A stretch of DNA of 64,000 nucleotides from Ruegeria aquimaris (GTDB taxonomy: Bacteria; Pseudomonadota; Alphaproteobacteria; Rhodobacterales; Rhodobacteraceae), in contig NZ_JAOWLB010000004.1 in the NCBI RefSeq assembly GCF_025751555.1, positions 62,001-126,000 on the forward strand. Direction: 5' to 3'. This document shows, in pieces, positions 42,364-50,919 of the stretch. The notes beneath the pieces were generated by a model. It saw nothing but the letters and a program-made list of their open reading frames with translations, had not been told where the DNA came from and made no database searches. The translations under genes and the position numbers were made by a program. How positions within the stretch are numbered: the first letter of the stretch is position 1; every line of letters begins with the position of its first letter.

Positions 42364-44607
42364 TCAGCCCTGCTGACGGAACCACTCCGTTACCGCAGGG
42401 CGCACCGACTGGACACCCTCGTGACGTCCTTCGGTAATGATCTGGCGGAGTTGCTCCAAATTCGTTCTCAATAACAAGCTCTTGACCGGCCCAATTGAAG
42501 CAGGGCGCATCGACAGGGTACGGATTCCCATCGCCGCCAAACAGACCGCCTCGATCGGGCGACCCGCGTCTTCGCCACAAAAGCTGAGCTGCGTCCCGGA
42601 CTGTTCGCACCGTTCAACTATGTTTTCGATGAAAGTCAGGAAACTACAGTTCAACGTATCATAGCGGCGACGCACACGCTCGTTTTCGCGGTCCGCGGCA
42701 AAGAAGAACTGCTTGAGATCGTTGCCCCCGATGGACAGAAAGCCAACCTCGTCAAAGAATTTTTGCGGAGCAAAGGCCAGCGAAGGGGTCTCGAGCATCG
42801 CACCGATTTCCAACGATTCCGGCAACTTGTGACCCAGAATTCGCTCTCGCTCGACGGTCTTGTCCACCTCGGCGCGGGCAGCACGATACTCTTCAGCCTG
42901 CGCGACAAACGGGAACATGATCGTCAACGGACGGCCAGCTGCGGCACGGATCAGGGCCTGCAACTGCATTCTCATGACACCCGGTTTGTCCAGACCAACC
43001 CGGATCGCGCGCCAGCCCAGCGCGGGGTTCGGCTCGTCGGTGGGTTTCATGTAGGGAAGCACCTTGTCCGACCCGATATCGAGCGTGCGGAACACCACGC
43101 GCTTGCCCTTGGCCGCATCCAAAACCCGGGAATACAGCGCCACCAATTCCGAGCGTTTCGGCATCTTGTTGCGCACCAGGAACTGCAACTCGGTACGGAA
43201 CAGCCCCACCCCCTCGGCACCCGAGCTTTCGAGCGACGGTAGATCGGCCATCAGGCCCGCATTCATGACCAGATTGACACGGTGCCCGTCCAGCGTGACG
43301 GCAGGGGTTTCCCGAATCGACACATAGCGCGCCTGTGCATCGGCCTGCATCGCGATCTTGTCGCGAAAGGCGGTGACAACGCTGTCTTCGGGCCGCAGGT
43401 GCACGATGCCCTGATCGCCATCGACCATGATATGATCGCCGTTCAGGGCCTCGGTGGTTATGCGTTCCGCGTGCACGACCAACGGGATTGCCAAGGCACG
43501 GGCGACAATCGCAGCATGGCTGCCAACCGAGCCCTCTTCGAGCACGATCCCCTTGAGCGAGCGGCCATACTCCAGTAGGTCGCCCGGACCGATATTGCGT
43601 GCAACCAGGATCGGATCGGCGGGAAGATCGGCACCTGTCTGTTTGCCCTGGCCGGTCAGGATGCGCAGCAAACGGTTCGACAGATCGTCAAGATCCGCCA
43701 GCCGTTCGCGAAGGTAGGCATCCTGCACCTGCTCCATTCGCGCGCGCGCCTGCGACTGTTCCTTTTCCACCGCTGCCTCTGCGCTCAGACCGCGGGCGAT
43801 GTCCTCTTCCATCCGCCGCATCCAGCCTTTGGAATTGGCAAACATGCGATATGCTTCAAGGACTTGCAGCTGCTCCTTATCGCCATGCTGCGACATTTCC
43901 AGCATCCGGTCGACGCCGACCCGCAACTCTTCGATCGCCTCGTTCAGCCGCTCCAACTCGCGATGCGGATCGTCGGCAATCGGGTTGGTGATAACCACGC
44001 GGGGTTCATGCAGCCAGACATGACCTTCGGCGGCGCCTTCTTGGCCGGTCCCGCCACGGAACATCGCGGATTTCTGGTGGAGCGGCGACAGAGCGGCGCC
44101 TTCTCCCACAAAAGCACCCAGTTCGGCCATTTCGGCCAGAACCATCGCGACCACTTCCAAGGCATAGACCTCGTCGGCGGAAAATTCCCTCGCAACGCGG
44201 GATTGTACGACCAGCACCCCCAGCTTTTCGCCAAGCCGCTGAACCGGGATGCCCAGAAATGAGGAAAAACGCTCTTCCCCGGTTTCCGGCATGTAGCGGA
44301 AACCTTTGGCCGAAGGTGCATCAGGCGTGTTGACCACCTTGCCGGACTTTGCGACGCGACCGACCAGACCTTCGCCCAGGCGCATGCGGGTCTGGTGCAC
44401 AGATTCAGGCTTCAGCCCTTCGGTGGCACATAACTCCAGCGTTTCGGCATCACGGAACAGGTAGATCGAGCAGACCTCGGTTCCCATGCTGTCGGCGATC
44501 AGATGCGTAATGCGGTCCAGACGGGCCTGTCCGGCCTCGTCGGTCGCCATCGCCTCTCGCAGCCGCCCCAGCAGCTTGCGGGATTCGCTTTCGGTTCCGT
44601 CCGCCAT
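42364..44607 (-). CDS. ptsP: PTS-Ntr enzyme I (phosphoenolpyruvate-protein phosphotransferase)
   Basis: 747 aa. An N-terminal GAF domain (about 20-160) marks the nitrogen-type enzyme. The phospho-His is in GSVGSHAAIVARAL (about residue 364), and the PEP-binding barrel shows FRTLDIGSDK, EGVGLFRTEL and SIGGNDLKQFFFAADR. It takes phosphate from PEP and passes it to NPr and EIIA-Ntr, linking nitrogen and carbon state to regulation. It is 47 bases downstream of lysC on the same strand, so both may form one transcript. Confidence 0.94.
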   Translation of the reverse strand: MADGTESESRKLLGRLREAMATDEAGQARLDRITHLIADSMGTEVCSIYLFRDAETLELCATEGLKPESVHQTRMRLGEGLVGRVAKSGKVVNTPDAPSAKGFRYMPETGEERFSSFLGIPVQRLGEKLGVLVVQSRVAREFSADEVYALEVVAMVLAEMAELGAFVGEGAALSPLHQKSAMFRGGTGQEGAAEGHVWLHEPRVVITNPIADDPHRELERLNEAIEELRVGVDRMLEMSQHGDKEQLQVLEAYRMFANSKGWMRRMEEDIARGLSAEAAVEKEQSQARARMEQVQDAYLRERLADLDDLSNRLLRILTGQGKQTGADLPADPILVARNIGPGDLLEYGRSLKGIVLEEGSVGSHAAIVARALAIPLVVHAERITTEALNGDHIMVDGDQGIVHLRPEDSVVTAFRDKIAMQADAQARYVSIRETPAVTLDGHRVNLVMNAGLMADLPSLESSGAEGVGLFRTELQFLVRNKMPKRSELVALYSRVLDAAKGKRVVFRTLDIGSDKVLPYMKPTDEPNPALGWRAIRVGLDKPGVMRMQLQALIRAAAGRPLTIMFPFVAQAEEYRAARAEVDKTVERERILGHKLPESLEIGAMLETPSLAFAPQKFFDEVGFLSIGGNDLKQFFFAADRENERVRRRYDTLNCSFLTFIENIVERCEQSGTQLSFCGEDAGRPIEAVCLAAMGIRTLSMRPASIGPVKSLLLRTNLEQLRQIITEGRHEGVQSVRPAVTEWFRQQG

Positions 44608-44654
44608 GGGCCCTCTTGCCGTTACAGGGTCAGGCGCGCCCGGCTTGGATTGGA

Positions 44655-45893
44655 TCAGGCCGCCTTGTCCAGTTCAAACGCATCATGCAGCGCCTGAACG
44701 GCAAGTTCCATGTATTTCCGGTCGATCAGAACGGAAATCTTGATCTCGGAAGTTGTGATGACCTTGATGTTGATCCCCTCATCCGAGAGGATCTTGAACA
44801 TCTTGGCCGCAACGCCCGACTGGCTGCGCATGCCGATACCGACAACCGAGACCTTGCACACGTCATAGTCGACTATCAGCGACTCGAATTCGAGATGACC
44901 GGCATCGCGCACGGCATTCATCGCCTTTTCGGCGCGCGCCACCTGATCGGTCGGGCAAGAGAAGGTCATGTCGGTAATGCCCTCCTCGGACACGTTCTGC
45001 ACGATCATGTCCACGTTCACCCCGCCATCGCTGAGCGCGGTAAAGATGGTGGCGGCGACACCCGGGCGGTCCTGAACCGAAACAACGGTCATCTTGGCCT
45101 CGTCGCGGGAATAGGCCACACCGGAAACGACATTGGATTCCATGATTTCCTCCTCATCGACGACCAGCGTTCCCGCCTCGTCCGTTTGTTCCTCAAAGCT
45201 GGAGAGGACACGCAGTTTCACCTTGTAGCGCATGGCCAGTTCGACCGAACGGGTTTGCAGCACCTTGGCCCCCAGCGAGGCCAGTTCGAGCATTTCCTCG
45301 AACGAGATCTTTTCAAGCTTGCGCGCCTTGGAACAGATGCGCGGGTCGGTGGTATAGACGCCATCCACGTCGGTATAGATGTCGCACCGTTCGGCCCCAA
45401 AGGCCGCAGCAAAGGCCACCGCCGTTGTGTCCGAGCCACCCCGGCCCAGCGTTGTGATCCGGCCCTCGGGGCTGACACCCTGGAACCCGGCGACCACCGC
45501 GACCTTCATGCCTTCGGCGAACTTCTGGTTGATATTGTGCGGCGGGATATCCTCGATCCGGGCCTGACTGTGGGCGCTGTTGGTGAGCAGCGGCACCTGC
45601 CAGCCCTGCCAACTACGGGCGGGGATATCCATTTCTTGCAGGGTCAGGGCCATCAGCCCCGCGGTCACGTTCTCGCCCGAAGACACGACGGCGTCGTATT
45701 CACGCGCGTCAAACAGGGGCGAGGTCTCATTGACCCAGCCCACCAACTCATTGGTCTTGCCCGCCATGGCCGAAACGATGACGATCACGTCATAGCCCTT
45801 GGCGACTTCGACGCCGACGCGTTTGGCCGCGCGGCGGATACGATCGAGATTGGCAACCGATGTGCCGCCGAATTTCATCACGAGCGTTGGCAT
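44655..45893 (-). CDS. lysC: Aspartate kinase, ACT-regulated
   Basis: 412 aa. Kinase domain with VMKFGGTSVANL at the start, SSGENVTAGLMAL, and GRGGSDTTAVAFAAAF; two ACT domains follow (about 265-405; TVVSVQDRPGVAATIF and KVSVVGIGMRSQSGVAAKMF), giving lysine/threonine feedback control. It makes aspartyl phosphate for Lys, Met, Thr and cell-wall precursors. The ATG at 45893 gives the standard MPTLVMKFGG start; the frame runs further upstream without homology. Confidence 0.95.
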   Translation of the reverse strand: MPTLVMKFGGTSVANLDRIRRAAKRVGVEVAKGYDVIVIVSAMAGKTNELVGWVNETSPLFDAREYDAVVSSGENVTAGLMALTLQEMDIPARSWQGWQVPLLTNSAHSQARIEDIPPHNINQKFAEGMKVAVVAGFQGVSPEGRITTLGRGGSDTTAVAFAAAFGAERCDIYTDVDGVYTTDPRICSKARKLEKISFEEMLELASLGAKVLQTRSVELAMRYKVKLRVLSSFEEQTDEAGTLVVDEEEIMESNVVSGVAYSRDEAKMTVVSVQDRPGVAATIFTALSDGGVNVDMIVQNVSEEGITDMTFSCPTDQVARAEKAMNAVRDAGHLEFESLIVDYDVCKVSVVGIGMRSQSGVAAKMFKILSDEGINIKVITTSEIKISVLIDRKYMELAVQALHDAFELDKAA

Positions 45894-46075
45894 GGGGGCA
45901 AAGTCTCCGCGCCTTGGAAATGGTCCCGAGCCTCTTATGCGAGGGGGGGTGCAAGAGCAAGGGGACATTCAGCACGCACCGATGTGACGCAGGGCCTCAC
46001 CCAACCGGGTGGGGTTTACAGAATGTGGTCCAAATGCCAGCGTTGGATGACTGAACTCCAAATCAAGGATTACCC

Positions 46076-46429
46076 ATGCGCGCCCCCCTTCTCGCCGCTG
46101 TCCTCTGTGTTTCTCCGCTGGCTGTGTTTGCCGCCACCGTCTCTGGAACCGACGGGCAGAACGCTTTGGGAACCGTGCCTTGCGCAACGGCCGGTCTGGT
46201 GCTGTCCGACTGTCCGGCGGAACTGCGCCGCAAGGAGGACGGTACCGCAACGCTGGCTGTCATCCTGCCGGGTGGCGAAGTGCGCAACATCTATTTCGAA
46301 GGTGGCAAGCCGGTGTCGAGCAGTTCACCCTCATCCATCAGTTCGGAAACTATCGGCGGTACAATGCGGATCTTCATCGAGCCCGGCGAAGTCTTTGAAT
46401 TGCCGGTTGCAGCAGTCGCATCTCAGTAA
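46076..46429 (+). CDS. Exported protein of unknown function
   Basis: 117 aa with a Sec signal peptide (MRAPLLAAVLCVSPLAVFAA, cleavage likely after AVFAA). The mature part has two Cys in VPCATAGLVLSDC, which could pair, then a compact beta-rich domain with a serine stretch (PVSSSSPSSISSE). AAGGATTACCC lies upstream of the ATG. It converges with the SDR gene, overlapping by seven bases. No family recognised. Confidence 0.75.
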   Translation: MRAPLLAAVLCVSPLAVFAATVSGTDGQNALGTVPCATAGLVLSDCPAELRRKEDGTATLAVILPGGEVRNIYFEGGKPVSSSSPSSISSETIGGTMRIFIEPGEVFELPVAAVASQ

Positions 46430-47061
46430 GGATGCGCCCGCCCGTCCCAGGTTTCGAAACATCCGCTGGTATCCGTGGAAAGCGCAGCAAACCGCGCAAC
46501 CAGCCCGTCGGCGGCCGCCTCCGCCGTGATATCGGCGGCCCCGCCGCCCATATCCGTCTGCACCCAACCTGGGTGATAGACGCCGACGGCAATCCCGTCG
46601 CCCGCAAGATCCGCAGCCAGATTACGGCCCAGATTCAGCGCCGCCGCCTTGGAGGCGCGATAGATATAGCTGCCGCCAGGCGCCCGTGTGTGGGATGCCA
46701 TCTGTGACGAGATGATCGCGATCTTGCCCTGCGAGGCGCGCAGATTCGGCAGCAGCGCCTGAATCGTCAGGAACACGCCGGTGACATTCGCCGCAAACGT
46801 ATCGGCCCACATCTGGGCCGGATATCCTTCGATTGTCTGCCCTTTGTCCAGATAGACACCGGCATTGCAGATCAGCAAATCCACATCCTGCCCGGCCAGT
46901 GCGGCGGCCATACTCCGTTGCTGCGCCGGGTCAGTCACATCGAGTGAGATCTCGCAACTTCCATCTCGCGCAGTGCCGGTTACCCGGTGGTCTTGTGCGC
47001 GATAACGCTGAGCCAGGGACTTTCCTATTCCCCGGTTCGCTCCGGTGACAACAACGTGCAC
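46423..47061 (-). CDS. Short-chain dehydrogenase/reductase
   Basis: 212 aa. Rossmann-fold SDR: dinucleotide turn TGANRGIGKSL at residues 6-16, NAG in LLICNAGVYL, Ser of the catalytic set in IISSQMASHT, and YRASKAA with Tyr and Lys. The start is a GTG at 47061, one base after the stop of the DUF1178 gene, with GAAAGG upstream; a longer frame lacks sense before this point. It probably uses NAD(P)H on a small ketone or alcohol; the substrate is unknown. Confidence 0.85.
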   Translation of the reverse strand: MHVVVTGANRGIGKSLAQRYRAQDHRVTGTARDGSCEISLDVTDPAQQRSMAAALAGQDVDLLICNAGVYLDKGQTIEGYPAQMWADTFAANVTGVFLTIQALLPNLRASQGKIAIISSQMASHTRAPGGSYIYRASKAAALNLGRNLAADLAGDGIAVGVYHPGWVQTDMGGGAADITAEAAADGLVARFAALSTDTSGCFETWDGRAHPY

Positions 47062-47062
47062 G

Positions 47063-47500
47063 TCAGTTGGCCTTTCGGTTGGGCAGGAATGGCAATGGGG
47101 ACACCGGAATACCGTCCTCGAGCAAGGCCTTGGCATCTTCGACCCGGGCCTCCCCATAGATGGAGCGCTCAGGCGTTTCGCCCAGATGCATCTTGCGTGC
47201 TTCGGCAGCAAAATCTTTGCCGACATAGTCGGAGTTCTGTTCGATTTTCTTACGGAACTCCGCCAGCGCCTGTTCCGCCGAACTGGCCGGAGTGCTGAGC
47301 GGGCGTTCCTTTTCCAGCGATCCGGCGGCGGAGCGCGCCGGACGGACCCGGGGCGTCATCATCGCTTTTTCAACCTGATTGCCGCCACAAATCGCACAAC
47401 ACACCAAACCGGATGCGGCCAGCTTGTCGAACGCTGTCGCCGATTGGAACCAGCTTTCAAAGCTGTGGCCTTCGCTACATTTCAGAGAATATTGAATCAT
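47063..47500 (-). CDS. DUF1178-family protein
   Basis: 145 aa. DUF1178 proteins are common in alphaproteobacteria and uncharacterised. The N-terminus (MIQYSLKCSEGHSFESWFQS) carries Cys8 and His11, and CCAICGG adds three more Cys, so a small zinc site is likely. The C-terminal part contains KDFAAEARKMHLGETPERSIYGEA, the best conserved stretch. The gene is followed after one base by the SDR gene, implying an operon. Confidence 0.85.
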   Translation of the reverse strand: MIQYSLKCSEGHSFESWFQSATAFDKLAASGLVCCAICGGNQVEKAMMTPRVRPARSAAGSLEKERPLSTPASSAEQALAEFRKKIEQNSDYVGKDFAAEARKMHLGETPERSIYGEARVEDAKALLEDGIPVSPLPFLPNRKAN

Positions 47501-47578
47501 CAAGACATTCCCGTGCGGTCTGACAAGTAAATATCCACCATGCCCTTAAGATCAAGTGACCCTTGTGCCGCGATGCAT

Positions 47579-48055
47579 TCAATTCCGCATCTGACGCAAA
47601 TGATCGAGATCAACCAGGGAAAGCAAACGCGCCAGGTCCGGCTCACCGGCAACCTTGGCCGCCTTGGCGACCGAGAACCATTTGCGGCGCCTTTCACCGC
47701 GTTCGGGATACCTGTCGGCCAGTTCGCTGACATGGATCGGATAGACCTGCACCATACAGGGCACCGGCCCTCGTTTCCCAAGGATCTTTGAATAGAAAAA
47801 GAGTCCTACACTGCTGGCATGAACGGTCCCGATGACACCAGCCTCTTCCCAAGCCTCGCGCGCAGCGGCACCGGCACCATCGCGCCCCTTCATCGGCCAG
47901 CCCTTAGGGAGTATCCAGCGCCCTGTGCGGCGCGTCGTTACCATCAGCACCCGAAGTGTCTCGCCCTTGAACCGATAGCACAAAGCGCCATACTGCATTT
48001 GCGGCCTTGCAAGACCAAGTTCGACGGGAAACTCTGGCTGAAGCTGTGAATTCAT
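47579..48055 (-). CDS. NUDIX hydrolase, DIPP-like
   Basis: 158 aa. The Nudix box is recognisable as GWPMKGRDGAGAAAREAWEEAG; the REAWEEAG half is complete, but the Glu expected eight residues before the Arg is itself an Arg. The N-terminal RRTGRWILPKGWP fits the diphosphoinositol/diadenosine polyphosphate class. It would cleave a nucleoside or inositol diphosphate. The ATG at 48055 is used; 48076 would add seven residues. It lies 78 bases upstream of the DUF1178 gene on the same strand. Confidence 0.85.
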   Translation of the reverse strand: MNSQLQPEFPVELGLARPQMQYGALCYRFKGETLRVLMVTTRRTGRWILPKGWPMKGRDGAGAAAREAWEEAGVIGTVHASSVGLFFYSKILGKRGPVPCMVQVYPIHVSELADRYPERGERRRKWFSVAKAAKVAGEPDLARLLSLVDLDHLRQMRN

Positions 48056-48171
48056 TGACCCACCGATTGAGCACACTTGCCACTGCCCCCGAAACTACGG
48101 CTTCGGGGTAAAGCAGTCCTTATCTCATGGCCACACCCCGGTACATATGCGAATTCGGCCGGCTCGCCCGT

Positions 48172-48930
48172 TCAGCGCGCTCTTAGCGCCATTCGGTTGC
48201 TTAGGCGGGCGACCAGATCGCCATGCGGGATGTCCGCATCGATTGCCAGCTTGCGCAATCCGAAATGCACATGCGCGATCTGCTGGTAGTACCGGGTATA
48301 GACATAGTTGACCGATGCACCGGCCATAGCGCCAAGAATCGGCACGGATTGAACCGCCAGTTTCTGGCCCATCGCCGCCGCCAGCCGGGGCGCAACCGCG
48401 GAAATCATCTTTTGCATCGCATTGCCGGTCAAGGTCAGTCTGAGCGAGACAAAGCCCAGGTCGGCCCCATCGTCCACCGCAAGCGGACCCGCAGCCGAGA
48501 ACACCCGGATACAGTCGAACTGTACATTTTCCGAAGCCGGGTCAAAACCGTACTCGGCCGCTACGTCCTGTATCGCCCGCAACAGCACCGTGGTCGTAAC
48601 CGGCAGTTCCACCAGAGCGGTAGATAGGCCGCCAAGCCCTCCAGCCGCACCCATGGCCGTTGTCCAGACCATGTTACCCCGTTCCGTCTGTTTCGGCACC
48701 GCGCGCCGCGACCCTTGCGCCGCTCGCATCGCCAGAGAAAGGGCGCGTTCGGTCGCCTCGGTCAGGCCGCCCCGCACCTGCTGCGGCAGTTTGTCCAAAA
48801 GCGACTCGGCCTTGCCCCCGACCGCGTTCAGCACCTGAATACCGATGCCCCCGGCCGCCCGGTACCGCTGTGCAAGCGCATCCAGTTCCGCCTCGACGTC
48901 AACCGGCGCGACAATCACGATATCCTGCAT
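48172..48930 (-). CDS. EcsC family protein
   Basis: 252 aa. Helical protein with the EcsC pattern: TTAMGAAGGLGGLSTALVELPVTTTVLLRAIQDVA in the middle (about 90-125) and GAMAGASVNYVYTRYYQQIAHVHFGLR near the end. EcsC was named from an ABC-transporter operon in Bacillus; its own function is unclear, with amphipathic helices suggesting membrane contact. No transporter lies beside it here. Confidence 0.82.
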   Translation of the reverse strand: MQDIVIVAPVDVEAELDALAQRYRAAGGIGIQVLNAVGGKAESLLDKLPQQVRGGLTEATERALSLAMRAAQGSRRAVPKQTERGNMVWTTAMGAAGGLGGLSTALVELPVTTTVLLRAIQDVAAEYGFDPASENVQFDCIRVFSAAGPLAVDDGADLGFVSLRLTLTGNAMQKMISAVAPRLAAAMGQKLAVQSVPILGAMAGASVNYVYTRYYQQIAHVHFGLRKLAIDADIPHGDLVARLSNRMALRAR

Positions 48931-48986
48931 GGACTCACCTCCCGATCCTCTTCAACATCGGGTGTGTTCAACCGGATTTCAACGGA

Positions 48987-49475
48987 TCACCTTGTCCAGC
49001 GGGTAACGTGGCCGGTGACGCCCTTCCAGGCATCCGGCGTCAGTTCCAGCCCCAGAACCCGATCCGGGTTCGTGGGCGGCGGCATGATCACGCCATCAAG
49101 CCGGGAGAAGCCGAACCGGCTGTAATAAGGGAAATCGCCTACCAGCATCACCCGATCCCAACCGCTGTTGCGCCCGGCCTCAAGGCCTTCCTGGATCAGG
49201 AATCCGCCCAGCCCCTCACCCTGATGGGTCGGGTGCACGGCAACCGGCCCCAGCAAGAGTGCGTCCTCGGCCCCGACATGGACCGGCCAGAACCGGATCG
49301 CACCCGCCATGGTGCCATCACTGTCCCGCGCCACCATCGACAGGCCCGTGACAGGCGGGACGTCATCACGCAATCGGTAAGATGACAGCGCAGTGCGGCC
49401 CGGAGCAAAACACAGGTCATAGAGCGCCTCGACTTCCCACCAATCGTCCGGTGTTTCCGGTTTGACTTCGATCAC
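48987..49475 (-). CDS. GNAT-family N-acetyltransferase (YhbS-like)
   Basis: 162 aa. Acetyl-CoA-binding loop of the GNAT fold in LLGPVAVHPTHQGEGLGGFLI (Q/R-x-x-G-x-G/A is HQGEGLGG), followed by MLVGDFPYYSRFGFSRL, a YhbS-like stretch. The acceptor is unknown. It is divergent from the flavin reductase-like gene with about 80 bases between starts. Confidence 0.85.
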   Translation of the reverse strand: MIEVKPETPDDWWEVEALYDLCFAPGRTALSSYRLRDDVPPVTGLSMVARDSDGTMAGAIRFWPVHVGAEDALLLGPVAVHPTHQGEGLGGFLIQEGLEAGRNSGWDRVMLVGDFPYYSRFGFSRLDGVIMPPPTNPDRVLGLELTPDAWKGVTGHVTRWTR

Positions 49476-49557
49476 CTTCCGCCCTGCCTCTCCTCTTGGG
49501 TGGAAATCGCCCTATCACTTCGTTACCCCTAGGGCAAACGCTTGGAGACGACCGCAC

Positions 49558-50163
49558 ATGTTCTACAGACCCGAAGACGGGCACGGCCTGCCGCATAATC
49601 CGTTCAACGCGATCATCACGCCGCGCCCCATCGGCTGGATATCCACCCGCGCCGCGGACGGCACCAACAATCTCGCGCCCTACAGCTTCTTCAATGGCGC
49701 CGCCTATGTCCCGCCACAGGTGATGTTCTCGACCACGGGCAGCAAGCCCGACCAGGACAACACAAAGGACACGGTCGCAAATATCGAGGCAACCGGTGTC
49801 TTCTGTGTGAACATCGTCGAATACGCGATGCGCGATGCGATGAACGCGACCTCTCAGACGCTCCCGCGTGAGGTGGATGAATTCGCCCATGCCGGGCTGA
49901 CCCCAATCGAATGCGAAACCATTGCCTGCGCCCGCGTCGCAGGTGCCCCCGCCGCGCTGGAATGCAAGCTGACCCAGATCGTCACCCTGCCCGGCATGTC
50001 AAACCGGGTGGTCTTTGGTGAGGTGACGGGCATCCACATGCGCGACGACTGCCTGAAGGATGGGATTTTCGACGTCACGACCTACCAGCCGCTGGCCCGG
50101 CTTGGCTATCGCGACTATACCGTGGTGCGCGATCTCTTCACGCTCGCCCGGCCTGACGACTGA
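49558..50163 (+). CDS. Flavin reductase-like domain protein
   Basis: 201 aa. FMN-binding split barrel of the flavin reductase-like type: [26 protein letters not shown] near residues 20-45 and [18 protein letters not shown]. Family members reduce flavin or bind FMN as small oxidoreductases. The ATG at 49558 is used; earlier in-frame starts would overlap the divergent acetyltransferase. The next gene begins at the last base of its stop (TGATG), so they are coupled. Confidence 0.85.
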   Translation: MFYRPEDGHGLPHNPFNAIITPRPIGWISTRAADGTNNLAPYSFFNGAAYVPPQVMFSTTGSKPDQDNTKDTVANIEATGVFCVNIVEYAMRDAMNATSQTLPREVDEFAHAGLTPIECETIACARVAGAPAALECKLTQIVTLPGMSNRVVFGEVTGIHMRDDCLKDGIFDVTTYQPLARLGYRDYTVVRDLFTLARPDD

Positions 50164-50801
50164 TGCCACTGCCCGAGGCCAGCCGCCGCTACCCGATCAC
50201 CCTTCCGGACGGAACGGAACATACCGGCACGGTCTTTCTTAACCAGGTGATCGACCATCCCCGGCTCCAAGTCGGCGACTACAGCTATGCTTCGGACTTC
50301 GACCCTCCTACGGATTGGGCGACCCGGCTGGCGCCCTATCTGTTCCCGAATTCCCGCGAAACGCTGACACTTGGGCGGTTCTGCCAGATCGCCCACGGGG
50401 TGCGTTTCATTACCGCCTCGGCCAATCACGCGATGGACGGAATCACCTGCTTTCCCTTCCCGGTTTTCGATCCGGCGCAAATGACCTCCTACCAACCCGA
50501 CTGCCGCGATACCGTGGTGGGCCACGATGTCTGGATCGGCTATGGCGCGATGATCCTGCCCGGCGCCCGGATCGGAGACGGCGCCCTCATCGGCGCCGGA
50601 GCGGTGGTACGCGGCACGGTGCCGCCCTATGCGGTTGTTACCGGTAATCCCGCGCGGGTGATCCGCTACCGGTTTGACCCGGACACCATTGCTGCGCTTC
50701 TTGACCTGCGCTGGTGGGACTGGACACCCGACCTCATCAGCCGGGCCGAACCGGCACTCCTGACGGGCGATCTCGCTGCGCTTACCGCTCTCGCCCTCTG
50801 A
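50163..50801 (+). CDS. CatB/Vat-type hexapeptide acetyltransferase
   Basis: 212 aa. Left-handed beta-helix with hexapeptide repeats [18 protein letters not shown] and [15 protein letters not shown]; catalytic His in SANHAMDG. The pattern is that of xenobiotic acyltransferases such as Vat or CatB, but chromosomal relatives often act on sugars or other alcohols, so antibiotic resistance is not established. It overlaps the flavin reductase-like stop by one base. Confidence 0.85.
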   Translation: MPLPEASRRYPITLPDGTEHTGTVFLNQVIDHPRLQVGDYSYASDFDPPTDWATRLAPYLFPNSRETLTLGRFCQIAHGVRFITASANHAMDGITCFPFPVFDPAQMTSYQPDCRDTVVGHDVWIGYGAMILPGARIGDGALIGAGAVVRGTVPPYAVVTGNPARVIRYRFDPDTIAALLDLRWWDWTPDLISRAEPALLTGDLAALTALAL

Positions 50802-50813
50802 TCCCACTTTCCT

Positions 50814-50873
50814 CTTGCCTGAAATATCCCGGAGCGCGAGGCAGCGCCTCGCATCCCGCGCCAAAAGGCGCGG
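50814..50873. repeat. Repeat-related element with two hairpins between convergent genes
   Basis: CTTGCCTGAAATATCCCGGAG (50814-50834) resembles the dispersed repeat core, and is followed by GCGAGGC-AGC-GCCTCGC (50836-50852) and CCGCGCC-AAAA-GGCGCGG (50856-50873). The same order of an AT core then a GC hairpin occurs at 14720-14768. Confidence 0.5.
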
Positions 50874-50905
50874 CAAGAAAAGAGCGCGCGCCGTTAGGCG
50901 CGCTC
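50874..50905 (-). terminator. Intrinsic terminator of the SulP gene
   Basis: On the minus strand, GAGCGCGC and GCGCGCTC (50882-50905) form an eight-pair stem with an eight-base loop, followed directly by TTTTCTT. It lies 15 bases after the SulP stop. Confidence 0.7.
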
Positions 50906-50919
50906 CGCTTGGTAAAAGT

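Noticed and set aside
42291-42365. tRNA-like end with GGTTCGAT near the ptsP stop
   Set aside because: No acceptor or anticodon stems can be formed; GGTTCGA alone is not enough.
44616-46529. 637-codon plus-strand frame across lysC
   Set aside because: Shadow of aspartate kinase; composition unlike real proteins of the window.
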